From: Rhodococcus qingshengii JCM 15477
GTDB lineage: Bacteria > Actinomycetota > Actinomycetes > Mycobacteriales > Mycobacteriaceae
Direction: 5' to 3'
Assembly: GCF_023221595.1 (NCBI RefSeq)
Contig: NZ_CP096563.1
Location: 664,501 to 728,500, forward strand
DNA length: 64,000 nt
Shown: in pieces, positions 1 to 7,733 of the stretch
Layout: every line of letters starts with the position of its first letter
Position numbering within the stretch: position 1 is the first letter of the stretch
Position numbers and translations under genes: made by a program
The notes under the pieces: model-generated
Database searches by the model: none
What the model saw: only the letters and a program-made list of their open reading frames with translations
What the model was told of the DNA's origin: nothing

Positions 1-342
1 GAGGGGGATAACGCTCGAACTGAGGGCTCCGACCACCGAACCGGTGACCAACAGCGCCATGCTGATCAGGAGTAGACGCCGTTTGCCGAACATGTCGCCC
101 AAGCGGCCCATGGTCGGGACGGCGACGGCGGCGGCGAGCAGCGTGGCGGTCACAGCCCACGCGGTATCGGACGCCGGCGCGTTCAGGTACTCGGGCAGAT
201 GCGGGATGATCGGGATGACCAGCGTCTGCATGAGCGAGACGACGATGCCGGAAAACGCCAGAACAGCCACCACTGCGGTGGTGGCTGGCGACTTCGTTGT
301 CTGTGGCGGCGTTGTCGGTGGTGGAGAAGTGGTTGACGACAT
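1..342 (-). CDS. MFS drug-efflux transporter, N-terminal part (runs off the left edge)
   Basis: Reading leftwards from an ATG at 342, 114 codons are visible before the window ends. After a Pro/Thr-rich cytoplasmic N-terminus there is a first membrane helix (roughly residues 20-45), an extracytoplasmic loop, then a second helix followed by GRLGDMFGKRRLLL. That is the classic motif A of major facilitator transporters between helices 2 and 3. The order of features fits the 14-helix DHA2 drug:H+ antiporter group, but the rest of the protein is outside the window. It is divergent from a TetR-family regulator at 501, with a palindrome between them, so it is probably the regulator's target. The substrate cannot be read from this fragment. 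Confidence 0.85.
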   Translation of the reverse strand, partial: MSSTTSPPPTTPPQTTKSPATTAVVAVLAFSGIVVSLMQTLVIPIIPHLPEYLNAPASDTAWAVTATLLAAAVAVPTMGRLGDMFGKRRLLLISMALLVTGSVVGALSSSVIPL

Positions 343-378
343 TGCGGTAACTCCATCGGAGGAAGAACGAATAATGGT

Positions 379-424
379 TTAAGTCAGTTGATTGAACTAA
401 AGTTAAATCAAGTGACTGACTTAA
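379..424. promoter_or_regulatory. Palindromic operator candidate between the MFS gene and its TetR regulator
   Basis: TTAAGTCAG (379-387) is an exact inverted repeat of CTGACTTAA (416-424), and the arms continue inward as TTGATT and AATCAA. The site lies between two divergent genes, one of them a TetR regulator, which is where such a protein usually binds. The AT-rich composition stands out from the surrounding GC-rich DNA. Binding by the neighbouring regulator is inferred. Confidence 0.6.
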
Positions 425-500
425 CGGAAGGGTGCGCCTCCGATCGTGACGAATATCTCCGGTGCCGAGCAGCTTCGGATGGTCGAGGATGATGGTGCCC

Positions 501-1175
501 ATGACTACGAGGACTGAGGACGCGTCGGCCGACGTCGGCGGCGCCGCAAATTCCGCGCGCTCTGCTGCAACCCGAGACCGCATTCTCGCCGTCGCCGAGC
601 AGTTGTTCGCCGAGCACGGTGTCTTCGCGGTTTCGAACCGCCAGGTGAGTGAAGCGGCGGGTCAGGGCAACAATGCAGCCGTCGGATACCACTTCGGGAC
701 CAAGACCGATCTGGTCCGCGCGATCGTGAACAAGCATTCCCAGCAGGTCGAGAAGAAGCGTGGCGAACTGCTGTGTGAGATCGAAGGGTCCACAAACGTT
801 CGTGACTGGATTTCGTGTCTGGTTCGGGCGTCGACCGATCACTACGCCGAAATGGGTGGCCCGACTTGGTACGCGCGGTTCAGTGCACAGATTCTCACCG
901 ACCCGGTCCTGCGGAAAATCGTCTACGACGAGGTACTGGCCTCGCCCACCCTGCAGGAGACGCTTCGGGGACTCTCTGACTGTCTGGCCGACATGCCGAT
1001 GAGTGTTCGACGCGCCCGCGCGGACATCGGACGCAATGCGATCGTGCACATGTTCGCCGAACGTGAGCGCACGCTTGCCGAAGAGGGGCCGGACGCGGTC
1101 ACGTCATGGGAGGACTTCACGACCGACCTCGTCGACGCGCTGGTCGGACTTTGGACGGCTCCGATCAGCCGCTGA
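501..1175 (+). CDS. TetR/AcrR family transcriptional regulator
   Basis: Protein of 224 residues. Residues about 20-65 form a TetR helix-turn-helix: a first helix starting at RDRILAVAEQLF, then VSEAAGQGNNAAVGYHFGTK, which is the recognition helix with the usual YxxFxxK ending. The C-terminal ligand domain shows no family name I can place. I chose the ATG at 501; in-frame starts at 462 (GTG), 489 and 492 are also possible. It is divergent from an MFS efflux gene and shares a palindromic region with it, so it is most likely that transporter's repressor. Its last 11 bases overlap the convergent DMT exporter gene. Confidence 0.85.
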   Translation: MTTRTEDASADVGGAANSARSAATRDRILAVAEQLFAEHGVFAVSNRQVSEAAGQGNNAAVGYHFGTKTDLVRAIVNKHSQQVEKKRGELLCEIEGSTNVRDWISCLVRASTDHYAEMGGPTWYARFSAQILTDPVLRKIVYDEVLASPTLQETLRGLSDCLADMPMSVRRARADIGRNAIVHMFAERERTLAEEGPDAVTSWEDFTTDLVDALVGLWTAPISR

Positions 1176-2124
1176 CCGGCCGTTTGTCCGCGCTAGCCGC
1201 CCGCCCCGGGGCAACCCTGCGCAATGGATCTCGCGTCGGCGGAAGATCCAGGAGCAAGCCGACTCCGGCAAGAATGATGACAAGACCGCCAACGAGCGCG
1301 AAGGTAACAGGCTCGTTCAACCACAGCACTCCGATAGCTGATGCCGAAATCGGAACGAGAAGAGTGACGGCCGATGCCGCGACTGGACCCGCCTGACGAA
1401 TTATCCAGAAGTAGACCAGGTAGCCACCGGCGGTAGCCCCCAGCCCCAGGACTACCACGGCGATGAGTGGGCCGACGGTTATGGGCCCCGGAGGGGGAGC
1501 GACGGCGGACACCGGCACCAAGAGGGCGACCGCGGCAAGTTGTTGGCCGAGGGCCAGCGTCAGGGGTGGAGTGTCCTGGAACGACTTTCGTGCGTAGACA
1601 CCTCCGACTGCGTACAGCAGCGCCGCGGTCAAAGATGCGCCAATGGCCAGCATTGCGCGACTGTCGATCGCTGACGGAATTCCGCCGACAAGCACCGAGA
1701 CGCCGACGATGCCGATCGCGACCCCCGAGAGTTTTCGCCAGGTGATCTTTTGTCGAAGCCAGAAAGCGGCGACGAATACGGTGAACATCGGAGTCGTGGC
1801 GTTCAGGATCGACGCCGTCGACGAGTTGAGGCCGACGATCGCAGTTGCGACAAGTGTCAGGGGCCCAGCGACGTTGAGGGCAGCCAGCAGTAGGAATGCA
1901 GGAAACCGATGACCGACCGCGCGCCAGGTCGATCTGCTGGAAGCAGTTATCAGCGCGAGAACCAACGCTGCAACAATGAAGCGGCCGTGCGTCGTGCCGA
2001 CGGCGCCGAGAGTTGGTGCTGCCACAGCAACCAGGGGGAACGAGCTTCCCCAAAGCATGCCGACCAACAGCAAAGCTCCAACTACGGCGAATCGGCTGCT
2101 GCCGATTGCTTTCCAGTTCTTCAT
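1165..2124 (-). CDS. EamA/DMT-family exporter
   Basis: Protein of 319 residues with about ten hydrophobic helices arranged as two EamA repeats. The first repeat begins LLLVGMLWGSSFPLVAVAAP, the typical start of drug/metabolite transporters, and the second begins near residue 155. Members export amino acids, metabolites or drugs across the cytoplasmic membrane; no substrate is readable. Upstream, at 2180-2198, is a TATACC-N7-GGTATA palindrome of the type bound by CsoR copper sensors, and a CsoR gene lies 5 kb away at 7349. A copper- or metal-responsive role is therefore plausible but would be unusual for this family. The last 11 bases overlap the convergent TetR gene. Confidence 0.85.
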   Translation of the reverse strand: MKNWKAIGSSRFAVVGALLLVGMLWGSSFPLVAVAAPTLGAVGTTHGRFIVAALVLALITASSRSTWRAVGHRFPAFLLLAALNVAGPLTLVATAIVGLNSSTASILNATTPMFTVFVAAFWLRQKITWRKLSGVAIGIVGVSVLVGGIPSAIDSRAMLAIGASLTAALLYAVGGVYARKSFQDTPPLTLALGQQLAAVALLVPVSAVAPPPGPITVGPLIAVVVLGLGATAGGYLVYFWIIRQAGPVAASAVTLLVPISASAIGVLWLNEPVTFALVGGLVIILAGVGLLLDLPPTRDPLRRVAPGRAASADKRPVSG

Positions 2125-2179
2125 TGCTCCTCTTCGTCGACGACCTCGCGGACATGGCTGGTTGATGCCAGACCTACCC

Positions 2180-2198
2180 TATACCCCCAGTAGGTATA
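2180..2198. promoter_or_regulatory. CsoR-type operator candidate 1
   Basis: TATACC-CCCAGTA-GGTATA, six-base inverted arms with a seven-base centre that carries a C/G run. It lies 56 bases upstream of the DMT exporter start. It shares its layout with sites at 2316, 6104 and 6294, and fits the general pattern of CsoR operators. Confidence 0.6.
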
Positions 2199-2315
2199 AG
2201 GTTGACTGTGTCGTGATGCTGCAGGTGATCCGAGACTGGTGACGCATTATTCTTTCTCCCGCAATGGTTTATACGGCGAGATGTCAACTGAACGCACCCT
2301 TAGGCTCAGTCAAAG

Positions 2316-2332
2316 ATACCTATAGGGGGTAT
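2316..2332. promoter_or_regulatory. CsoR-type operator candidate 2
   Basis: ATACC-TATAGGG-GGTAT, five-base arms with a seven-base centre, 64 bases upstream of the small YHS-like gene at 2397. Same architecture as the other three sites in the first 6.4 kb. Confidence 0.6.
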
Positions 2333-2396
2333 ATTGGCGGTTGTATCGGGCTCGCTTTGCGGGCCGCATCCGTCCCGCAAAAGAACAGGAATCCCA

Positions 2397-2675
2397 ATGA
2401 GCAGTTGTGGCTGTGGCAACACCCCGAAGTCTGACGCCAAAGGCGATGTCGGCGCTGTCGGTTCGGCGATGCCGACCGGTGTGAAAGACCTACTCACCGC
2501 TGGCAGTAGTGAACTTGTCGAATGTCGGGTCATGCCCGGCAGCGTGATCGAGAAGGTGCGTGCCGAAGCGGAAGGCCTGTTCCGTGACTTCGAAGGTAAT
2601 CGGTACTGGTTCTGCTGCAAGGGATGTGGTCCTCGATTCGACGCAAATCCGAGGAAGTACGCCGACGTGAGTTGA
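2397..2675 (+). CDS. Small cysteine-rich YHS-like metal-binding protein
   Basis: Protein of 92 residues starting MSSCGCG. The C-terminal half reads like a YHS domain: a conserved Cys and Met (ECRVMPGS), then NRYWFCCKGCGPRFDANPRK, which matches the usual YxFCsxxCxxxFxxxPxxY pattern of metal-binding YHS proteins. These small domains are often found in copper enzymes or copper-responsive operons. I prefer the ATG at 2397 to earlier in-frame starts because translation then begins with the Cys motif and downstream of the operator-like site at 2316. With a CsoR gene in the same region, a role in binding or buffering copper in the cytoplasm is the best guess. Confidence 0.75.
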   Translation: MSSCGCGNTPKSDAKGDVGAVGSAMPTGVKDLLTAGSSELVECRVMPGSVIEKVRAEAEGLFRDFEGNRYWFCCKGCGPRFDANPRKYADVS

Positions 2676-2754
2676 GCCAAGAGTGGTGGTGCAGGCGATG
2701 GCTGCACCACCACTTTCGTTGTAGCGCTGTCGGGGTTCAGTCGGACCGTCGACG

Positions 2755-4077
2755 TCAGACGGTGCGAGCGCACGCGCACTGGGCAGCCGCCAAGGTGCAT
2801 TCGCCTCGGGTGGTTTCGTACGTCGCCTGTCCGGGCAATTCAACAACCGTCTCCCGAGGCCAAAGTACAAATCCTGCAACGGCTCCCACTGCGGCAAGCG
2901 CTGCAAGGATGCTCCAGGTGACCGCAAATCCCGCGCTCGAACCAACCCATCCGGCGATCGGATAGGTGACAAGCCAGGCAAGGTGCGACAGGGAGAACTG
3001 GGCTGCGAACACCTCCGGTATACCTGCGGGTTCGACGGAGCGCCGAAGTACTTTTCCGGTCGGAGTGACGATCATGGCCATGCCGGCGCCGACGAGCGCC
3101 CACACTGCGGCAGTGAGCATCCACGTGAATACACCGGCCACGGCGAGGGCTGCTGCCGCGCCGGCGCTGACGACCAGGACAACGGAACCTGCTGTCATCA
3201 CAGTTCGTTCAGCGGTTCTGTCGAGAACGCGTGGAAGAAGAAGCGCGGTCACCAACGTGCCGGTGCCTGACGCGGCAAGCATCCACGCCACGTCGGATTG
3301 GGTTCCACCGAGCTCGTCGCGGACGTAGTTGACGGTGTTGACCACCACGATCGATCCGGCTGCTGCCACCACGAGATTGAGTGCCATGATGCCGCGCAGT
3401 CGCGGCGTGGTCACGAAGATCCGCACCCCCGACGCGATCCGATCCCACGCTTTGCGGTGAGTACTTCGGCGAGCGTTGGGGATTCGGGTGGCCAGCACGA
3501 GCAGTGCCGAGACCGCAAAGCCCACGGAGGTGGCGACGAACAACAGGTTGAATGTCATGAAGGACAGTGCGACTGCGGCAAGAACAGGGCTGAGCAGGCT
3601 TTCCATCGTGTAAGCGACCTGCGATGCCGACAGTGCGCGGGTGAAATCGGCCTCGTCGGTCACGATGTCAGGGATGACCGCTTGGAACGTGGGAGTGAAC
3701 GCTGCCGACGCAGCTTGGAGAACGCCCACCAGCACGTAGATGTGCCAGATCTCGCTGACGAAGGGCAATGCGATCACGACTGCTGCACGAATGGCGTCGA
3801 GGGCAACGAGGAAAGCCCGTCTCGGCAACCGGTCTACGTACGCCGCCGCGAGTGGAGCGATCACGACGTACAGGGACATCTTGATCGTCAGCGCGGTGGC
3901 CAGCACGGCTCCGGCGCTCGGTCCGGCGAGTTCGTAGGCGAGTAGACCCAGCGCAACCGTCGCCAACCCGGTGCCGAACAGCGCGATGATCTGGGCGCTG
4001 AAGAGCAGGCGATAGTCGCGAATCAAGAACAGACGCAAAATGTTCCGTTCCGGTGCGGACTTAGCGATCCGGTTCAT
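2755..4077 (-). CDS. MFS transporter (EntS/MFS_3 type)
   Basis: Protein of 440 residues with about twelve membrane helices. It starts with a charged stretch and LFLIRDYRLLFSAQIIALFG, typical of the MFS_3 group that includes the enterobactin exporter EntS. A motif-A-like loop AAAYVDRLPRRAFLV follows helix 2. The C-terminal tail has three cysteines (GECTLAAAQCACARTV), uncommon for the family and possibly a metal-binding tail. Its start overlaps the end of the AhpD-like gene by 17 bases, which implies translational coupling, and both sit behind the DHA2 transporter at 4662 in the same direction. Export of a small hydrophobic or metal-linked compound is likely; the substrate is unknown. Confidence 0.8.
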   Translation of the reverse strand: MNRIAKSAPERNILRLFLIRDYRLLFSAQIIALFGTGLATVALGLLAYELAGPSAGAVLATALTIKMSLYVVIAPLAAAYVDRLPRRAFLVALDAIRAAVVIALPFVSEIWHIYVLVGVLQAASAAFTPTFQAVIPDIVTDEADFTRALSASQVAYTMESLLSPVLAAVALSFMTFNLLFVATSVGFAVSALLVLATRIPNARRSTHRKAWDRIASGVRIFVTTPRLRGIMALNLVVAAAGSIVVVNTVNYVRDELGGTQSDVAWMLAASGTGTLVTALLLPRVLDRTAERTVMTAGSVVLVVSAGAAAALAVAGVFTWMLTAAVWALVGAGMAMIVTPTGKVLRRSVEPAGIPEVFAAQFSLSHLAWLVTYPIAGWVGSSAGFAVTWSILAALAAVGAVAGFVLWPRETVVELPGQATYETTRGECTLAAAQCACARTV

Positions 4078-4588
4078 TTGGTTTCACTCCCGCGACAAGA
4101 TTGAAAGCTCCGGTCAGGACATTGAGGGCGACGATTCCGACTACGTCGGCGATCTCGCGATCACCGTAGCCGTGCGCTCGAAGGCCCGTGATGTGTTCGT
4201 TTGAAATCGAGGCAGGCTCCCGATAGACGCGAAGTCCGAGGTCGATCATTGCCGCGATGGCGGGATCGGCCGAGGTGCCGGCGCGGGCACGCTCGATCTC
4301 GTCCGCCTCGACGCCGTTGGCGCGCGCGGCGGCGACGTGGGCTTCGAGGCAAACAGCGCAACCTTGCTGGACCTGCACAGCGATAGAGATTCGCTCGGTG
4401 ATCTTGCGGCTCAGTTTCGCTCGCTTCATTGCTCGGCTGAGTTGCAGATAGCCGCCCAGCACAGCGGGCGAATGAGCCATCGCCGCGACCATGTCACCGA
4501 CCTGTCCGTGACGGTTGACGAGTTCGGCGAGAAGGTCTTTCGATGCACCGACAGCGGTGGTGGGCGTGAGAGAAGCAAGGCGCGACAT
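4061..4588 (-). CDS. AhpD-like carboxymuconolactone decarboxylase family peroxidase
   Basis: Protein of 175 residues. The core (residues about 60-110) has GCAVCLEAH, with Cys77, Cys80 and His84, the CxxC-xxxH active site of AhpD-like alkylhydroperoxidases. The second half repeats the helical fold weakly. These enzymes reduce peroxides using their own dithiol. A TTAGGA ribosome site precedes the ATG. It lies between two MFS genes on the same strand and overlaps the downstream one by 17 bases, so the three are probably one transcript. A role in dealing with oxidative stress tied to metal or drug exposure fits the setting. Confidence 0.85.
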   Translation of the reverse strand: MSRLASLTPTTAVGASKDLLAELVNRHGQVGDMVAAMAHSPAVLGGYLQLSRAMKRAKLSRKITERISIAVQVQQGCAVCLEAHVAAARANGVEADEIERARAGTSADPAIAAMIDLGLRVYREPASISNEHITGLRAHGYGDREIADVVGIVALNVLTGAFNLVAGVKPNEPDR

Positions 4589-4609
4589 AACGAGTCCTAA
4601 GTGGTTCCG

Positions 4610-4655
4610 CCGGTGGTGGGTTCGGCTGGTGACAGCCGGCCGAACCCACCACCGG
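4610..4655 (-). terminator. Strong 17-bp hairpin between DHA2 and AhpD genes
   Basis: CCGGTGGTGGGTTCGGC (4610-4626) is a perfect inverted repeat of 4639-4655, with a 12-base loop. It begins 7 bases past the DHA2 stop and ends 22 bases before the AhpD start. No T-run follows it on the minus strand, so it may be an mRNA-stabilising or partial-termination hairpin that sets the ratio of upstream to downstream products. Confidence 0.6.
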
Positions 4656-4661
4656 AGTTGG

Positions 4662-6092
4662 TCAAGAATTGACGGTGGATTGAACGGGTCGAGGATCGTC
4701 GACCTTGGTCGACCGCATCACGATCGCGGTGATTGCTGCGCCAACCACTGCGATGGCGGCTGCTCCGAGGAACACGGCGGAGAAACCGTTCGTCAACTCC
4801 GTCAGGTCACCGAGTTGATCAGCGCCGAACACTGCTGCGATCGCGGTCATCACCGCGAGGCCGACAGCCGAGCCGACCTGGTAGCTGACGTTGACGATGC
4901 CGGAAGCCAATCCGCCCTCTTCCGGGCGCGCAGCCGAAATCGCCGTACCGAGTGAGGGAATGAACGCCAGCGTCATACCTGCCGCAGCCACGAGCGATGC
5001 CGGCAGTACGTCGACCCAGAAGTTGCCGGTGGGCTGGATCAACGACATCCAACCCAAACCGATTCCCAGTACCAGCAATCCGGTCACGATCATCGCTTTT
5101 GCACCGAAGCGTGCCATGGCCCGTGGTGCCACGACGACCATGCCGAGCATGACGAAGATCGTCATCGGCAGCAGCGCCGCACCGGCCGGGAAGGCGCTGT
5201 ATCCGAGCACTTGCTGCAGGTACAGGTTCAGGAAGAACCACATCGGTATCCAGGCAGCGCCGAGGACGAGCTGAGCGATGTTCGCGGCACCGAGGTTGGG
5301 CGCCTTGAAGATTCCCAGACGCACCAGAGGTTCCCGACGCTTGGACTGGATCAACACGAATGCACCCAACAGAGCGGCCGAAACGGCGAGCGCCAGCCAC
5401 GTCTGCCCGGATCCCCATCCGACATCAGGTGCTCTGACGATGCCGAAGACTCCGACAGCAAGACCTGCGGTGACAGCGAGTGCGCCGAGGAAGTCGATCG
5501 ACCCGGTACGTGCCGGTGCGTTCGGCATCAGGAGGGGAGTAGCGATCAGCGCGATGACAGCGATGGGAATGTTGAGGTAAAACACCCAAGGCCAGCTGGT
5601 GTATTCGGTGATGACGCCGCCGAGGAACACGCCGGCCGTACCGCCGGCCGGGGCGGCAGCGCCGTAGATGGACAGCGCCTTGGTCATCTCTTTCTGCGTG
5701 CTGCCGAACAGCATCATCAGCAAGGTGAGCGCCGACGGCGCGATGAGTGCGGCGCCTGCGCCCTGGACTGCACGGCCCGCAAGTTCGACGGCGACGTTAC
5801 CGGCGGCACCGGCGACAACGGAACCGATCAGCAGGATCAGCCAACCAGCGGAGAACACTCTGCGGGCGCCGAACAGGTCGGACAGGCGGCCGCCGAGGAG
5901 GAGTAGCCCGCCGAACGCGATGACGTACGCATTGAAGACCCAGGTCAGGCCTTCTTGGGAAAAGCCGAGATCGCTCTGCATCTGGGGGAGAGCGACGCCG
6001 ATGATGGAGGTGTCCATGATGACCATGAACTGAGCGGCGGCGATCAACGCCAACGCCCACCACTTACGGGTGGATTTCGGTTGTGTGGACAT
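4662..6092 (-). CDS. MFS DHA2-family drug transporter
   Basis: Protein of 476 residues with about 14 helices. MVIMDTSIIGVALPQMQSDL near the N-terminus and GGRLSDLFGARRVF (motif A) are hallmarks of DHA2 proton antiporters of the EmrB/QacA type, and the loop PWVFYLNIPIAV follows helix 6. The start is the ATG at 6092, with AAGGAACTC in front; upstream in-frame codons run through a separate small ORF. It is preceded by that 48-residue ORF and by ATACC/GGTAT palindromes at 6104 and 6294, and followed by the AhpD and MFS_3 genes. I infer a four-gene unit controlled by the nearby CsoR. Confidence 0.85.
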   Translation of the reverse strand: MSTQPKSTRKWWALALIAAAQFMVIMDTSIIGVALPQMQSDLGFSQEGLTWVFNAYVIAFGGLLLLGGRLSDLFGARRVFSAGWLILLIGSVVAGAAGNVAVELAGRAVQGAGAALIAPSALTLLMMLFGSTQKEMTKALSIYGAAAPAGGTAGVFLGGVITEYTSWPWVFYLNIPIAVIALIATPLLMPNAPARTGSIDFLGALAVTAGLAVGVFGIVRAPDVGWGSGQTWLALAVSAALLGAFVLIQSKRREPLVRLGIFKAPNLGAANIAQLVLGAAWIPMWFFLNLYLQQVLGYSAFPAGAALLPMTIFVMLGMVVVAPRAMARFGAKAMIVTGLLVLGIGLGWMSLIQPTGNFWVDVLPASLVAAAGMTLAFIPSLGTAISAARPEEGGLASGIVNVSYQVGSAVGLAVMTAIAAVFGADQLGDLTELTNGFSAVFLGAAAIAVVGAAITAIVMRSTKVDDPRPVQSTVNS

Positions 6093-6102
6093 TCTGAGTT
6101 CC

Positions 6103-6249
6103 TTACCTGTACGGGGTATAGGTGATGCTCGTGTGGTCGGGGGGTGTCGAAAGCGAGCCGGGGCGACATCGGCGCAGCGCTTCGTTGAGGTGCGCGGGGA
6201 AATGCTGTTCTTGGAACTCATTCGGCCGGCGCTCTGCGTAGATGCGCAT
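6103..6249 (-). CDS. Small ORF of 48 codons ahead of the DHA2 transporter
   Basis: An ATG at 6249 is preceded by a strong AAGGAGATCC ribosome site, much better than chance would give. The ORF encodes a 48-residue polar peptide starting MRIYAERRPNEFQEQHF and ending TYTPYR. Its TAA at 6105-6103 is followed at once by the ribosome site of the DHA2 gene (start 6092). The peptide has no signal or membrane segment. It may be a small functional protein or a leader coupled to the transporter. A CsoR-like site lies on each side of it. I do not recognise a family. Confidence 0.55.
   Translation of the reverse strand: MRIYAERRPNEFQEQHFPAHLNEALRRCRPGSLSTPPDHTSITYTPYR
6104..6118. promoter_or_regulatory. 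CsoR-type operator candidate 3 (weaker)
   Basis: TACC-TGTACGG-GGTA, four-base arms and the same seven-base centre as the other sites, located between the small ORF and the DHA2 gene and overlapping the small ORF's stop codon. It could control an internal promoter. The shorter arms make it the least certain of the four. Confidence 0.4.
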
Positions 6250-6293
6250 CGGATCTCCTTCGAGTGAATTCAGGGTGTTCGAGTAGTTCGTTG

Positions 6294-6312
6294 CATACCC
6301 TAGGGGGGTATG
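6294..6312. promoter_or_regulatory. CsoR-type operator candidate 4 (divergent promoter)
   Basis: CATACC-CTAGGGG-GGTATG, perfect six-base arms around a seven-base centre. It sits between the leftward small ORF/DHA2 operon and the rightward His-rich protein/csoR genes, so one site could control both directions. This is the best match of the four. Confidence 0.7.
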
Positions 6313-6403
6313 GTACAAATTGCAACAGGTTCGATGTCAAGGAGTGCAGAACCTGACGCAGACGGCAACGAGAGTGCTGCCGACCCAAACTTTGGAGGGC
6401 AAG

Positions 6404-7150
6404 ATGTTCAGCGACAACGGCTACACACTGGAATTGGCAACGTCGGAGGCGACCGTCGGCAACCATGTCCCCTTGCAGTTCCGGATCCTGGATCCGGTTG
6501 GAACTCCCTTGATCCGGTACACGGACACCCACGACAAGCAGTTGCATCTGATCGTGGTCGGTCTGGACCTGACCGGATTCCAGCACGTGCATCCCGAATT
6601 GGACGAGAACGGAAACTGGCATGTGTCAGTCGATTTCGATCATGCGGGAGACTATCGAGTCTTCGCTGATTTCACTCCGGACGGTGGTGACGGAATCACG
6701 CTCAGTGCGGATGTGCGCGTCGCCGGATCCTACGATCCTCGGTCGTTGCCCGCCGCTACTGCCGCCACGACGGTCGACGGCTACGCAGTCTCTCTCGAAG
6801 GCGCGGCCCACGCAGGGCAGACATCGAAGCTCACACTCTCGGTCAGTCGTGACGGAATCCCGGTCACAGACTTGCAGCCCTACCTTGCCGCATACGGGCA
6901 TCTGGTCGCGTTACGTGCCTCCGACCTCGCCTATCTCCATGTCCATCCGGACGGCTACCCCGGTGACGGTGTCACGCCGGCAGGACCGGCAATCACCTTC
7001 TACGCCAACATGCCGAGCGCCGAGGATTACCGGTTGTTTTTGGACTTCAAGCACGGCGGAGTGGTGCGTACGGCGGAATTCACGCTGACGGCCGACAATG
7101 CGACCCCACCTGCGTCCGAACATGCGAACCACGCGCACCACGGGCACTGA
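6404..7150 (+). CDS. His-rich copper-associated protein without a visible signal peptide
   Basis: Protein of 248 residues from the ATG at 6404, which has GGAGGGCAAG in front. Two beta-rich halves repeat the same theme: HLIVVGLDLTGFQHVHPEL near residue 50 and HLVALRASDLAYLHVHPDG near residue 170, and the C-terminus ends HANHAHHGH. The paired HVHP motifs and His tail suggest metal binding. Relatives I recall in actinobacteria carry an N-terminal signal or membrane segment; here none is encoded, even from an earlier TTG at 6320, because the CsoR-like site at 6294 lies just upstream. The copy may be cytoplasmic or N-terminally truncated. It probably shares a transcript with csoR. Confidence 0.75.
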   Translation: MFSDNGYTLELATSEATVGNHVPLQFRILDPVGTPLIRYTDTHDKQLHLIVVGLDLTGFQHVHPELDENGNWHVSVDFDHAGDYRVFADFTPDGGDGITLSADVRVAGSYDPRSLPAATAATTVDGYAVSLEGAAHAGQTSKLTLSVSRDGIPVTDLQPYLAAYGHLVALRASDLAYLHVHPDGYPGDGVTPAGPAITFYANMPSAEDYRLFLDFKHGGVVRTAEFTLTADNATPPASEHANHAHHGH

Positions 7151-7348
7151 GACCGAATGCGTTTCGCAGCAGCGGGAAAACGGGCATGGGCAATCGCCAT
7201 GCACCCATCTGTTCGTGCAGTAGCGAAGTGCGTGGCGATGTGCACAGTGATTGCTCTGCAAGACAAGGGAAGTCGAAGAGTATCCGCACATCGCACCGGT
7301 AACGAGAATTGTTGCGAAGTCATGCGTTGACGAACAGGAGGACATCGA

Positions 7349-7726
7349 ATGTCGGAAGCGGCAGAAGTTGGCAGTGCGCCAAGCAGCGCTCCAAACAGTG
7401 TCCAAGGCAGTGATGCGACCGGCGATGTGTGCTGCACGGGAGATTCGCACGGCTACATCACCGCCAAGGGCGACTACCTGGCGCGTCTGCGTCGCATTGA
7501 AGGTCAAGCTCGCGGCCTGCAGCGCATGGTCGACGAGGACAAGTACTGTATCGACATCCTGACGCAGGTGTCGGCGATGACCAAGGGCCTCCAGGCGGTG
7601 GCCATGGGCCTGCTCGAGGACCACATCGGCCACTGCGTCGTCAAAGCCGCTGTTGCCGGTGGGCCCGAGGCGGACGCGAAGATCAAAGAAGCGAACGATG
7701 CGATTGCGCGATTGGTCCGCTCATAG
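7349..7726 (+). CDS. csoR: CsoR-type copper-sensing transcriptional repressor
   Basis: Protein of 125 residues with a 40-residue flexible N-terminus, then the all-helical CsoR/RcnR domain. The copper ligands of mycobacterial CsoR are all present: Cys67 preceded by Tyr66 (DEDKYCIDILTQ), His92 and Cys96 (EDHIGHCV), and the allosteric Glu107 (GGPEAD). This identifies a Cu(I) sensor rather than a nickel, formaldehyde or persulfide member. Without copper the tetramer binds G-tract palindromes and represses; copper releases it. Four candidate sites lie within 5.2 kb, in front of transporters and metal-binding proteins. CAGGAGG precedes the start. No copper P-type ATPase is visible in the window, which is unusual. 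Confidence 0.92.
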   Translation: MSEAAEVGSAPSSAPNSVQGSDATGDVCCTGDSHGYITAKGDYLARLRRIEGQARGLQRMVDEDKYCIDILTQVSAMTKGLQAVAMGLLEDHIGHCVVKAAVAGGPEADAKIKEANDAIARLVRS

Positions 7727-7733
7727 AATTGTG

